DNA of 64,000 nt from Apricaphanius iberus (Eukaryota > Chordata > Actinopteri > Cyprinodontiformes > Aphaniidae): NCBI GenBank assembly GCA_028564705.1, contig JAPXFQ010002078.1, positions 1 to 64,000 on the forward strand, in the 5' to 3' direction. Positions 11,501 to 21,464 of the stretch are shown here, piece by piece (position 1 is the stretch's first letter; the number at the start of each line of letters is the position of its first letter). The notes under the pieces are model-generated. The model was not told the DNA's origin, did not search any database, and worked only from the letters and a program-made list of their open reading frames with translations. The position numbers and the translations under genes were made by a program.

Positions 11501-11690
11501 TTCCATAAGTCAGCACAAGATCTAAAGTGTGGTGACAAGAATGGGTTGGTCCCTGCACATTTTGAGTAAAGCCTATTGAGTCTAAGATAATGTTAAAAGC
11601 TGTATTTGGACTATCACTTTCACTATCAACATGAATATTGAAGTCTCCAGTGGCCTGACAATGGTGGTTACCCTATTGTTCTCAAGTTAG
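8533..11690 (-). mobile_element. L2/Maui-type LINE, nearly full length, minus strand
   Basis: The 3' tail at the low coordinate (8533-8610) matches, inverted, the tail of the L2 copy at 63763-63826. Going 5' there are the 3' UTR (8600-9300), the C-terminal ORF2, the RT (9904-10909), and a piece of the apurinic-type endonuclease (about 11430-11665) with GDFNIHVD and a PTHSCHHTLDLVLT segment. The left part of the endonuclease and any ORF1 are missing. A possible target duplication (agtctgggca at 8521-8530 against agccgggca near 11693) would place the insertion inside the R2-type LINE. It is weak and diverged. Confidence 0.8.
9904..10909 (-). pseudogene. L2 LINE reverse transcriptase
   Basis: 277 codons run without a stop from 10909 to about 10076, then the frame shifts to another (9904-10119) which continues the same protein. 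Seen in order: the RT finger region with KPLLKKPSLDQNDLINYRPI and SNLPFLSKILEKIV, palm motif A (LLDLSAAFDTVDHNI), the motif B box CGVPQGSVLGPILF, and the catalytic YADDTQLY near 10100-10120, at the frameshift. The second frame carries WTTLNFLLLNSDQTEVAIF, the usual segment after YADD. The frameshift just after the active site inactivates an otherwise well kept protein. It would have copied the element's RNA at a nicked chromosomal site. Confidence 0.85.
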
Positions 11691-12004
11691 GCAGCCGGGC
11701 ACATCAGCACTTGGTTGTGGCGCCAGATGTATGTTCCTTGAGTTAGGCAGGTCTTGCAACCCACCAGGATGTGTTTGCGGATTGCTGGGGCTGCACACAG
11801 GGGACAGGCTGAGTCCTCTCCATGCCAGAGATGAAAGTTGTTTGGGGAGGGCAGGACATCGTATGTAGCTCTGATGATTAAACTTAACCTATTTGACTCC
11901 ATGTTCCACATCTCCATCCATGTGATGTTTCTCCTCTCCATGCCATGCCACTTCGTCCAGCGGCCTTGCTGAGCTTGTGAGACAGCCTTGGCACACCTTG
12001 CTGC
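11687..12004 (-). pseudogene. R2-type LINE, CCHC zinc-knuckle region
   Basis: The minus-strand frame contains RNITWMEMWNMESNRL, TYDVLPSPNNF and a CPLC..HILVGC finger (C-x2-C-x7-H-x4-C), then RHNQVLMCPAA before a stop. A finger of this spacing just N-terminal of a restriction-like endonuclease is the C-terminal layout of R2-group LINEs. The matching endonuclease lies at 7800-8527, beyond the L2 insertion. The frame extends upstream to 12232, but that part has no motif I recognise. Confidence 0.65.
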
Positions 12005-12449
12005 TTCAACTTGCAGGAGTCGCTCCCCTTTTGAGCTGGTCGGTGATGAGAATAAATGATGAACACCTGTTGACTGCTGCCTGCCACACCTTGCAGAGAA
12101 TGTTGGAGAAATAACACCAACACACCAATACACCGGCTTTCCAGCACACAGCCACATAATCCTAACAGAAATCAAGCTGAGCAAGACAGCGGCTGACCTG
12201 AAAGATAAGATCGTGGTGATCCATGTGTGCAAGGCAACCCCAGCCCTGATTACATCGGCTTAGTAGAGTATTTTCGGAAAGCCTCCAGGAAAATGTGAAT
12301 GCAGCCATGAGAGCGATCCCTACCACAAAAATCATTGAAACCAATGAGCGGATATACACTTAAGCAGAGATCCCAGAGATGTGTAACCCCTCCTTCTGTA
12401 TCTTCGCTGCTGTGTAAGTGAAAGTCTCTGGAGTCAACATGGGTAGCGC

Positions 12450-12730
12450 TCAGATGTGCTTTATTCCCCCTTTGCAGTTTTCAAACCTATAGCCAGAGGC
12501 GAGCCTTTAACTTTGCGGTTGTAGAGTCTGTCATGCTATGTTTGCTCACCATAGTCATGATTCTGGGCAATCTGTGAGGCATCAAACAGGTCTTTCCACA
12601 ACCGTATGACAAACTCCTGGTGGCTGATCACATTTTTGTTGTACATCACATGTTGAAACATTGTCAATACGAAGACGTGGAACTCATCCTAACATGACAT
12701 AAAAGGGGGCCAAACCTGTAGTCTCATACA
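12450..12730 (-). pseudogene. Ty3/gypsy integrase C-terminal fragment
   Basis: With two frameshifts the minus strand gives TGLAPFYVMLG.VPRL.IDN.F, then HQEFVIRLWKDLFDASQIAQ, DRLYNRKVKGSPLAIG. This is the stretch after the integrase core in fish gypsy polyproteins (the 'TGxSPFyLmFGRxPRLPiD' motif and following helix). The RT, RNase H and catalytic integrase are absent. It lies downstream of, and in the same orientation as, the gag pieces at 12850-13203 and 16455-16885, so all three are probably one internally deleted element. Confidence 0.7.
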
Positions 12731-12849
12731 CTGTACAGTTGTATCAGAACCTGGGTGCTCGCAGAATCTGTGGCCACCTAGCCTTTACCATTGGAGGAAG
12801 GGCTCTCAACATATTTCCTACTGTCCTGCTGAACGCAACCCTATGTTGG

Positions 12850-13203
12850 CTGGAAGTGTATTCATCGCAACTCTCCCAGTCGCCATGCTACCCAAATTTA
12901 ATGTCCCCCTCGAATGAGATTCATATAGAATATCCTGAACTTCATGGGTCATCAATTTCTCTGTTGATCGAAAGGTCATGGCAAGCGCAGGAGAGCGACA
13001 GTTTTTTATGAACATTAATGTTACCTCAGTGCTGGGGTTATCCAATTCCTTGCCTTGTTCCAGCCTGAGTAAGTAATCAAACACACTCCTACCCTTCTCT
13101 GGGATGGTGGTGCAGAAGTCTTCAAATAGAAGAAGGGAGCGCTGAGCAGAGTCAAAATGTCTCCACAGGATCCCATAAATAGCTTCGGGGTCATTGGTAC
13201 CAT
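12850..13203 (-). pseudogene. Gypsy-type Gag, C-terminal half
   Basis: The minus frame reads DPEAIYGILWRHFDSAQRS, FCTTIPEKGRSVFDYLLRLEQ and STEVTLMFIKNCRSPAL, a helical capsid-like region of the Ty3/gypsy Gag type. No CCHC knuckle is seen at its end. It breaks at about 13203, exactly at the 3' tail of the LINE at 13205-16450, and the N-terminal half resumes at 16455. Flanking bases tggtacca / tggtacaat look like the LINE's target duplication. Identification as Gag rests on fold-like motifs, and a domesticated Gag relative is possible. Confidence 0.55.
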
Positions 13204-14245
13204 GGCAAGGCAAGTTTATTTGTAGAGCACAATTCATACACAGGGCAATTCAAAGTGCTTCACAATTGCATAAATTAAGAAAACAGATAAACAGAAAAAA
13301 AAACATCAACTTAAAAAATAATGAATTACCATAAAAAAGCAAGAGTGCAGATAAAATACTTTCAATTGTCATATTAACGGGTAAAAAGAACTGTTTTCAG
13401 CCTGGATTTAAACATTGTTAGAGTTGAGGCTTGTCTCACATCCTCATGAAGATTGTTCCATATTTTAGCTGCCTGAAACTGAAATGCAGCCTCACCGTGT
13501 TTATTGTTGACTCTGGGAACCACCAGGAGACCCCTCTCTGAAGTTATCAGGGCCCGAGATGGTTCATATGTCTCTAACATGTCAGAGATGTACTTTGGTG
13601 CCAAATCATGAAAAGACTTGTACACATTCCATTCTCTGAGCGACAGGAAGCCAGTGCAGAGACCGGAGCACTGGACTAATATGGTCATATTTCCTGGTTC
13701 TTGTCAGGACTCGAGCAGCAGCGTTCTGGATGTACTGCAGCAGTCTAACAGCTCATTTAGAGAGGCCAGTGAGCAGGCCGTTACAGTAGTCTAACCTACT
13801 GGAGACAAATGCATGGATAAGTCTCTCTAAGTCTGGTTTCGCCACTATTCCTCTGATCTTAGCAATGTTTTTCAGATAGTAAAAAAGCTGTTGATGTTAT
13901 TGCTTTGATTTGGCTGTTTAAGCTTTGTATCAGAAGAAAACCAGCAGTATTTTCGAATGACTGTGCCCCCCCATATCCCCCTGAGAGGAGAGATTTGTGC
14001 ATTTTTAGGCTTGAAAAAAGTCCTCCTATGACGCAAAAATCGTCATTTTGCGTCATCGGAAGATTTTTTGGCCAGAGGCATTAGACTACAGCCAGTATTG
14101 AGTGCTAGTTCCGCATGTTTTCACCACGCCTTTATGGGGAGGGATCTCACTCACAGAAAGTAAAGTTGTCGTGTCCACCGTCTTTCTGTAGAAGCTAAGC
14201 TAACAGGCTCTTGCTGGAGAAAGTTTGAATAGTAGGCTAATCACA

Positions 14246-14458
14246 ATGGAAGGTAGTTTTGAAGTTGAAATGGCAGAAGGGGATTTTGAAGATGTGTTGC
14301 GAGAATCGGATGCTCGCAGCTACCTATACGAGCCGCAGTACACCCATGAACAGTTGCGGATGATGCAGGAACAAGAGGCCGTCAGAGCAGCTGCTGCAGC
14401 CGAGCGGCAAGACCGGCTTGGTGGTCAGGAGGAAGAGCCCGTAAAGACCACACATGGA
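14246..14458 (+). pseudogene. P2X7-tail-like protein, N-terminal exon
   Basis: The ATG at 14246 opens MEGSFEVEMAEGDFEDVLRE, then SYLYEPQYTHEQLRMMQEQE, an alanine and glutamate-rich helix and a stop after about 70 residues. The 'YLxEPxYTxEEL' motif followed by an acidic helix begins many fish transposon-carried proteins related to the P2X7 receptor intracellular tail. The Cys-rich zinc-binding core that should follow is missing, and only the C-terminal piece at 14749-14898 remains. An upstream ATG at 14225 is in the same frame. Confidence 0.6.
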
Positions 14459-14748
14459 TAGGAGGGTCCTAGAAAACTAATTCAGGATTCCAAAGATCAA
14501 CTGGAAACGCCAGCCAAAGCCCGCAGGGACAAACGGACGGCTTAGTGTAAAGTTAGTATTTTGTTTATTTTTCTTTTTGTTACTAAGACATCATGTACTG
14601 AGTTTGTACACCCGACATTATCATAGCGTTCTTCCCACGAAGTCAGCTGAGCTATTGTTGCATACTGTAGGTGGAAATAGTTTGCATTGCTAACACTGAG
14701 CTTACTGTTTTGCAGACAATACGTCTAACAGCCTAGCATCACTTTATG

Positions 14749-14898
14749 GAGTGGGTCCTGCAAGGCGAGAGACTTGGCAAAGGCTGTCGTCTAGTGTTGC
14801 CTATCTGTGTTATTTTGGACATCAGACGAAGATACCCCGCTCCTGACGGTCAATACTGTAGATATCAGGAAAGTGCCGAAGCTATTGAAGAGCTTTGA
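14749..14898 (+). pseudogene. P2X7-tail-like protein, C-terminal exon
   Basis: After an acceptor-like tttttgcag-type site (ag at 14714-14715) a frame reads EWVLQGERLGKGCRLVLPIC, IRRRYPAPDGQY and ends in a stop at 14896-14898. This matches the end of the P2X7 intracellular-tail-like domain (W..G.LG+GnR.viPsCvv..IR..yP..dG.Y). The first codons after the splice site are in another frame, so a small indel has occurred. With the first exon it marks a gene from which the central cysteine-rich block was lost. Confidence 0.55.
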
Positions 14899-16454
14899 GT
14901 GTTAAAATTTTTATTTTATGTACTTTTTAAATAAACGTTATAAATCACATTTGTCGTGTTGGTTTAAAACCTTTAGTGTTGCTACTTTAGAGTATATGTT
15001 AACCTAAAGAATGTTTCATCTTAGAGAAATTATGATTTCAATTGGAGGAAAAAAAATCATATGTAGAGCTGCTAAGCTACTCTTGTTGACATCATCTTTT
15101 TAATGAGAAAGTCTAAGTTGTGTAATATATATTATGCTCACTTTTTTATCCCAAAATAAATTCTAAAGAACGGAAATAAGCCAGGTAGTCAGTAGTACAG
15201 TAAAAAAAGCTAGCCTGTAGGCGTGGTTTGTGAGTGGCCTGAGGGCAGCAAAGCAAGTGCCTTCTGGGAGTTGTTTTATTTCAGCCACATGAGTAAAAAA
15301 TACATTTTCTGGCTTTTCTCAGTCTAGAATGCTCCAAATTCAAAACCAATTTCACAATTTAACTACATATCTGACCCACTTTATACATTCATATACACAT
15401 TCATCTTTCCAGGGGTGAAGTATTCCTTTAAGTTCAGATCCGAGGCCATGATTACCCCTAGATTTCTAACCAGATTTTTTGGTTGAAGACAGAGAGACTC
15501 AAGATGACCGATAACACTTTATCTTTGTGTCTGTGGGCCAAAAACAACAATCTCCGTTTTGTATGAGTTTAACTGGAGAAAGTTGTTTTGCATCCACACA
15601 CTGATCTGTTCAATACAGTGACAGAGTATATCTATAGGCCCATGTTCATCTGCCATTAGTGACACGTAGATCTGAGTGTCATCTGCGTAGTTATGGTAAG
15701 ACACATTATTGCTGTTAAGTAAAATCTTCGATTAAAAAAAATTCTGTGGTGGTTTGTAAATTGTCATATAATATATGGAAGATTGTTTAATCTCCACTTT
15801 GAATGATGGAAAAAAAAACAAATGAAAGTTTGTGGGTCAATATATTGTCCCTGAAAATGGCACAAATATCCCCTCCCGTCTGGTTTTGGCATGTTTCAGA
15901 CACAAAATGGAAGTGAGATGGACTACACTCAATCAAAACTCCATTGCCAGTGTTTTTGTCAAGCCATATTTCAGTTAAAAACATAAGATCCCGATTATAA
16001 GAGGAAATTAAACTATTTACTAAAAATGACTTGTTTTTTAATGATCTGACATTGAGAACAGCATGTTTGAGATTTATCTGTTTGAGTAGATTGAATCTTT
16101 TTGCAAGGGATATGGATTAAATGTCTTTGATTACTCAGTCTGACTGTTCCTCTTCTATCTAATCTACGTGGTTTGACAGTACTGATTGTTTTATAAGAGC
16201 ACACTCCTTCTCTGGACCTCTGGTTTGTTTTGAGTTTGCTATGCATGGTATTAACGCAGAGGCCCTTAACGTTCTAGACAGAAGCAGTGAAGCTGCTGGA
16301 GGTAACAGCTGTGGGCACCAGTGGTGGGGGCCGAGCTGGGGAGACCTTGGTTGATGAAAAAGGCGGGAGTGGGGCACGACACTTCTTTGGGGATAAGGGC
16401 TTTGATTTTGACATTACTGGAGTGAGGGGAACCATTTTAATCCCATATTGTACC

Positions 16455-16885
16455 AAGTTTTCCATGTTATTGTTTCTGATGACAACCTGGACTACATCCC
16501 TGGCCTTGCCTCTAAAATGAACAAGAAGATCTTCAGTTTGTTCTTCATATCTCAGTCTCCCCCTTCTTATAAATGCTCTCATCAGATCCTTCTTATCTCT
16601 CACAAGCTGGTTTTGTAAGACAGACCATCGCATCATAACAAAGTTATAAAGCCGCATTGGTGTGTAAGGTAAATGCGCCAAGGCGAAAGGTGATATTACT
16701 CGATTCTGCAACCTTGTGCCTCGTAGTAATATTCCCGCTTGAGCCCCCCGCCACTGCTTGCTAAAGGCATTATCAGCCCTTTGGAGTGACAGTGGGAGGT
16801 TCCCCGCAGAAGAGGGTGGTTGCATGATGACGCGTTTAATGCGCGCTGAATACCTGCCAACAGGAATATGAACACAGGAAATCAT
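16455..16885 (-). pseudogene. Gypsy-type Gag, N-terminal half
   Basis: About 140 codons open on the minus strand, from 16885 down to the LINE boundary. Stretches include FALAHLPYTPMRLYNFVMMR, RGRLRYEEQTEDLLVHFRGK and ARDVVQVVIRNNNMENL, then the LINE-B 5' end. The basic 'GKARDVV' helix followed (in the other half) by 'PEAIYGILWRHF' is the expected order of a capsid-like domain. The open frame continues into the LINE (to 16274), which is incidental. The 5' LTR should lie above 16886 but a Harbinger remnant starts there. Confidence 0.5.
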
Positions 16886-16917
16886 GGGGTGCTCTGCTTA
16901 TTTGAACAATCTGCAAC

Positions 16918-17673
16918 ATGGAAAACTAGACGGACGCAGAGCACATGGAGCTTCTGGCCGTGCGAGCAGCCGAAGAGATTAATCGTGTGTTTACAGGGAC
17001 GGTGAGAGACAGCCAGCTGTTCGAGTGGGGAAAACACTTGCTGAGCTGGTCATCAAGTGGAACAAAAAACAGGCCACATCCAACCTAAAAGTTTTGAAAA
17101 TAAAATTTCATCAGGTCAACGACCATAAGAAGAGGAGTGGTCTGGATCCGCAGGTATGGCCATTTTCTAACTTGTGCAGCGATATATGGGGGTCAAGTCA
17201 GTCAATAAATCCCAGCGTTCTATAAAATTTGGAAGATGAAGTTCAAGAAACGTCATCCAGCAATACAACGGATTAATCTGCCGCCGGGGTCCTAGCCAAG
17301 TTGGAGGAGATCTCAGGTAGAACAAAACTTTATTCTCCATTAATGTTTGATGCTGTACGGGCGACTGTAACGCAAGTTTTCATATATCCTTTTATTAATT
17401 ATGATTAACCCCACCTCCCCCATAAGAGGAGAAGAGGCCGCGCGTAGGATGCTGCGGCCAGTCTGGAGGAGTACCTCAGGTCAGTGACGGAGATCAACAG
17501 GATGGAGCTCGAAATTAAAAAGCAGTACCTGGCGAATTAGACTGCTTGGGTTCAGGAACAGCGTGCCTGGCTTCAGCAAAACGCTGCTTTGTCAGCGCCT
17601 GATGGAGGACGTTCAGGACACCCGGCATCTCCTGCGGGAGTAGATGATGGCACACCAGCAGGCCCGCAGTAGC
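16918..17673 (+). pseudogene. Harbinger Myb/SANT-like DNA-binding protein
   Basis: From the ATG at 16918 the frame meets a tag at 16927, then reads LLAVRAAEEINRVFTGTVRD. A frameshift near 17025 leads to GKTLAELVIKWNKKQATSNL, KVLKIKFHQVNDHKKRSG and PFSNLCSDIWGSSQS, the trihelix/Myb-like fold of the accessory protein that helps the Harbinger transposase enter the nucleus and bind the ends. A second exon (about 17440-17670) encodes an amphipathic helix: EINRMELEIKKQYL, QEQRAWLQQN. Stops and a frameshift kill it. No Harbinger transposase is adjacent; the one at 5.1 kb is far away and need not be related. Confidence 0.65.
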
Positions 17674-17990
17674 TCACAGGAAAACATAAGACAATATTTC
17701 AACTTGAGAAGAGCTCTGATGCATGATAACATGCCTTATCATTGCCTTTAAGACTTTTAAATGATGACACTGTGAGGTATGTTCCTGGAGTGTTTTGCAC
17801 GTTTTTTAATACTTTTGCATGCCCTTGTGTTTTTTATTGTTTGCCTTTAAAATAACAATTTTCTACTATTTTTAAAATACATGATGAACTGCATAAGACA
17901 TGGACCTGTGTGGTTTTTGGTTCTAAATGGGCATTTCACTTGCCATATGTGTTCAATAGTTTTCTCGCTTTACTAAGAAATTGCTGTTAG
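17674..17990. other. AT-rich spacer
   Basis: No motif is seen. Probably residual Harbinger 3' sequence followed by unrelated DNA. Confidence 0.3.
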
Positions 17991-17993
17991 ATT

Positions 17994-18294
17994 TGTTGGT
18001 TAACATAGGATTGTGATCCTGTGGTGGTGTGACACAACCATTTGTGATTCTTTGATGTTTGATCATGTGATGGTTTGAGACAACTATTTGTTGAGTTTGT
18101 AAGAGTTTGGGAACCTTCAATGTTTTAATCCTGTGATTTCATAAACAGGCATGGGAAAATAGGTCGATAGAGAAGCCCATCAACCTCAGTTGGCTACGGG
18201 TTCCCTCCCCTTGCATGTATGAGAAATAAGACGTGTCTTGACTGTTTATTCCTTAGTGTCTTTTCTGCAATGATGCAAAAATATATTTCCAACA
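17994..18294 (+). mobile_element. Retrovirus-like LTR-B, 3' portion
   Basis: It matches the complete LTR at 44522-45056 over its last 300 bp (gtggtggtgtgacac.. to ..atatttccaaca) with scattered differences. The 5' part of the LTR is missing or replaced. It ends in TTCCAACA, and a primer-binding site follows 4 bp later, so this is a 5' LTR in plus orientation. Confidence 0.75.
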
Positions 18295-18298
18295 TTTT

Positions 18299-18316
18299 TG
18301 GTCCTTCGACAGTCGG
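18299..18316 (+). promoter_or_regulatory. Primer-binding site, tRNA-Tyr type
   Basis: The first 11 bases after the LTR gap, tggtccttcga, are an exact complement of the 3' end of vertebrate tRNA-Tyr including CCA. The next bases (cagtcggattc) keep a gapped match to its T-arm. This is the site where reverse transcription would start. Confidence 0.6.
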
Positions 18317-18809
18317 ATTCCAATACACCTATTTTCCTGTGAACCCACTGAGTAAGGCTGACGACTGTGCACATACCCCAAGTCAGACTTGTGGAATAAA
18401 AGCCCACTGTAGTAAATTCTGTGTGCACAATTGTGATTAATTAGAAGTGGTCTGTTTAACATAGTTGACCGATTGGAAACCTGACGGTGCTAACAAACAA
18501 ATCGGTGTAACTGATGAAACTGACCTTTCATTAGGAATTAAGCAAAGGAGGAAAAGAGAACCTAAAACAGTAAATAAATTGGGTTATACCCTCAGTGTGA
18601 AAACCGGACAGAATGCAGATTCTATCTAGGAGCTTGTTTTCCGAATTGATCTATTGGAATTTATAATTTTCTCCTTTTCAAAATCTAAAGATACATAGGA
18701 GCAGACACTTACAGCCTATTTAAATTATGCTGAAATGAATAATATTACCCCATAACAGATATTTTTAAGATAAAGGAGTGTTTGTTGCGGAGGAAGGATT
18801 CTAAGGTGG
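18317..18809 (+). other. Possible leader of the LTR-B element
   Basis: Follows the primer site. No long open frame; the short frame to 18440 has no recognised motif. The element appears truncated before LTR-A3. Confidence 0.3.
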
Positions 18810-19248
18810 TGTTGTCGGAAAGACGTTATTAAATAAAAATGATGAGTGAGATTCCTTCATTGTATTGAGGCTATTTAATGTACTTGTTTGCTCAAGCAAG
18901 GAGGAACAGTATTACAGCACATTCGCACCAGCTTAACCTGCCTCCCACGACTGACACAGACCTTTTATAGATTCAGACAACCTTACTATTATCTTCTCAC
19001 TGACTACCGCAGACTTCCAGGTTTCTTCTTCTGATAGGACAGACTCAATCTTAGGACATGTCAGGATGTTCAGTGCTCTGAGGGTCGTTTCCATGGCAAT
19101 ATAGGAAGTAGGAATCCTAATATCAGTTAATCTGACCTAACCTAATATTATACAGTGTCACACAATCACTATATCATGAGGTAATAGCACACAGTTCTCT
19201 CAGTATGTAAGAATAGACAGAGCAGATCATACTTTTTACCATAAACCA
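18810..19248 (-). mobile_element. LTR-A copy 3
   Basis: TGTTGTCGG..CCATAAACCA, flanked by gtgg / gtga (3 of 4 bases match). The TATA-like site is inverted at 18961-18970 (ccttttatag). It aligns along its whole length with copy 4 at 39186. Minus-strand sense, like all four copies. Confidence 0.7.
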
Positions 19249-19254
19249 GTGATA

Positions 19255-19279
19255 AACAAACAAACAAACAAACAAACAA
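19255..19279. repeat. (AAAC)n microsatellite
   Basis: Six tandem aaac units immediately right of LTR-A3. Confidence 0.9.
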
Positions 19280-19284
19280 ATAAA

Positions 19285-20440
19285 CTAATAATTAAGAATG
19301 ACACATTTAGAAACTACCACTATTGGGAAGCAGGCAGAAGCCAACAATAATAAGCAAGATCAAATAGTATTTTGCATTTCAAGTTACAGTAAATTTTCTG
19401 AACAAAATTGTCTAATCCATACATCTTGATAAAATTATCTGATCCGATACAGAGCCTCATTCAAAAACCCACAGGGCGTAAGATAAACAATCTCCGAGCT
19501 TATTGTCGTGTTTGCTATCTTACGAGTGGGACAAAAGAATGTGGTGGCCCCTATGCCCGCTGACTGGCTTTTCTGTATGGCTCCTTATCAATCAGGATGC
19601 CTAAAAATAACTGCAAAACAGAGAGAGGGCACAATATTAGGCAGTATCAGTCAGTTACACAATAAAAAGTCAAAAATTCTTAGCATAAGCTGAAAGATGT
19701 ACTCTTTCCTTAAATGAGGCTTGCATCCACACTGTGAACCCTTTAAAGAGGTTGCACAAAAAACACAGGTTAGTAGTAATCAACAATAATGATACCATCC
19801 ATCATAACAGAACCTAGGAAATAAAAACTTAAAAATTAACAATAAACCTCCAACCTCAGTCATAATCAGGTAAATGTCACTACTTACAAATGATGCTATG
19901 AAAACAAATTACACAAGACTCCAACATTTTATAATACCGCTTTTTTTAATAAAGAATTATGAATAAATAAAGTAAAATAAAATGAAAGTATAATTCTAAT
20001 AAATTGAACTCAACTGGAATTGACCAAGAAAGGAAAAATTAAATTTCATCAAACGAGTGAATTGCTGGATATGAAACAAAAAAGAAAGTAATAAAACATA
20101 AAAATAATAAAATAAAACAAAAATAATAAAACATTAAAAAATGAAGGAAAAAAAATGGAAACCCTAAGCTCCCTTCTCCACGTTGATGAGACACCCCTTT
20201 GAATTGAGAACCTCTACTGCAATCCTTAGAAGGAACAGGTCACTAGGAGAGTGGGATCAGGTCCCCCTCTCACGCCACAGCCTGCAAGGTCAACCTCAGC
20301 TGACCCACATAGCTTGGCCAACGAGTCCACCCTCATTATTATAGAGAGCAGATCAGCATCAAGGAATTCCATCACTTAATTATCTCCAGCTCAATCCATA
20401 CTATGTTTATGTGAGGGAAGAGAATCATAACAAACAGAAC
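19285..20440. other. A-rich spacer, no gene seen
   Basis: Long A-rich runs (19950-20160) and a GC-richer patch at 20160-20330 of unknown nature. No coding motif, no terminal repeat identified. Confidence 0.35.
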
Positions 20441-20446
20441 AAGACA

Positions 20447-20805
20447 AAGCGACACTGGACTGTAAAAGAACGCCAGTCTTGTTTCTTTGATATTAAACCG
20501 TTATTATGACGTTACTCACATGGGATTGTGATAAATTTACATAACAAAAATACTGCATTACTACCCAGTTAAACACCAAATATTACCAAATAAGTGAAGT
20601 GAAACTGGACTGTAAAATAAAGCCAGTCTTTTTCTTTCGTAGATTTTAAACATTTTTACCATAGACATTGAATTAAATTGCATAATGTTGCTGTTTAACC
20701 TGTTGGAAAAGCTGGCCCCAGTATAGCATAGCAATGAAGCCAAATAAACACAAAACATTACCCATTCAGTAAGGTGAAACTGTATAGTAAAAGGACATAT
20801 TTTGA
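20447..20805 (-). repeat. Left subterminal repeat array (inverted)
   Basis: Two and a half units matching, inverted, the right array: ggactgtaaaag..gccagtctt at about 20456 and 20608 and a decayed third at about 20775, with caaaaatactgcatt and gttactcacatgggattgtg between. The spacing is about 150-165 bp. Confidence 0.65.
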
Positions 20806-20832
20806 ACATTTTGAGATTACATTTGTTGTGAA

Positions 20833-20868
20833 TTGGTGCTATATAAATAAAAGTGAATTGAATTGAAC
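20833..20868 (+). repeat. Short LINE/SINE-like 3' tail
   Basis: gtgctatataaataaaagtgaattgaattgaa resembles the L2-type LINE 3' end. Only the last 35 bp is present. Confidence 0.5.
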
Positions 20869-20879
20869 AGTTATCATGT

Positions 20880-21460
20880 AATTCACTTTTGATATCAAAG
20901 ATGTAAAACAGAAACTTCAAACTTCAATACAAACACACCAAACTTTCAGGAATACAGTACATCTTGGATGAGCATTCTCCAGGCCAACAACTCTAAAAAT
21001 AGTCTTACATACAGTGTTGAGGTTTAGATCATATCAATCTCTTTTGTTAGAGTAAATCTGTTAAAGTTTACACCTAAATCCAGTTAAGAGCATGTGGCAA
21101 GACTTAAATATGAGGTTTATAGGTTCTTTCAATCAAAAATAACAAACAACAAGCCATTTGGTAAGGAATTCTTGCAAAAAAAAACCTTCTGTCTAAATAG
21201 TTTAATTTTCAGCAAGAAGTGTATATGCAGACTGTAAATGATGTTGGTGTAATTGCAATTACACGGGATTTAACAAGCAGAGCTAAATAAATTTGCCTTC
21301 ACCCTTTTTTCTTTACATGGGAAAGTGGGAAAAACTTTAAGGACAATGAATACTTTTGCAAGTTGCTGAATGAATGTACCATACCATGTGAAAGACCATA
21401 AAAACAATGGAAATAGCAATTCTCACTGACATGAAGACATCCTCTTTTTTTAAATAAAAT
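20880..21460. other. AT-rich, no gene seen
   Basis: No coding motif seen. Lies between the left array and the Merlin fragment. Confidence 0.3.
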
Positions 21461-21464
21461 TTTA

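Larger units (their letters stand above)
13922..15427 (+). mobile_element. TTAA-flanked DNA transposon (Kolobok/piggyBac-like)
   Basis: TTAA stands at both edges (13918-13921 and 15428-15431), and joining the flanks restores the LINE-B reading frame exactly, which proves a 4-bp TTAA duplication. The right end, read inward, is aggaatacttcacccc, the terminal motif of a very common fish TTAA MITE family. The left end does not mirror it clearly and may have decayed. A quasi-palindrome built on atgacgcaaaa..ttttgcgtcat lies at about 14028-14056. It carries the two-exon P2X7-tail-like remnant below and no transposase. Confidence 0.75.
13205..16450 (-). mobile_element. LINE family B, split by a TTAA transposon
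   Basis: Minus-strand LINE. Its 3' tail (gccttgcc-type) is at 13205. Then comes the C-terminal ORF2 (13374-13688: AAFQFQAAKIWNNLHEDVR), continuing to 13917. A 1.5-kb insertion lies at 13922-15427, after which the frame resumes with YADDTQIYVSLMADEHG and FLQLNSYKTEIVVFGP (15519-15704). The RT upstream of YADD and most of the endonuclease are deleted. The 5' part has the endonuclease N-terminus (15787-15984: FLTEIWLDKNTGNGVLIE) and a basic leader (16013-16430). It is 5'-complete or nearly so, with a large internal deletion, and it lies inside the gypsy gag gene. Confidence 0.75.

Noticed and set aside
20251..20268. cactaggagagtg as the left end of the CACTA-like element
   Set aside because: It shares taggagagtg with the right end but in the same orientation, not inverted, and no subterminal repeats follow it. 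Probably chance.
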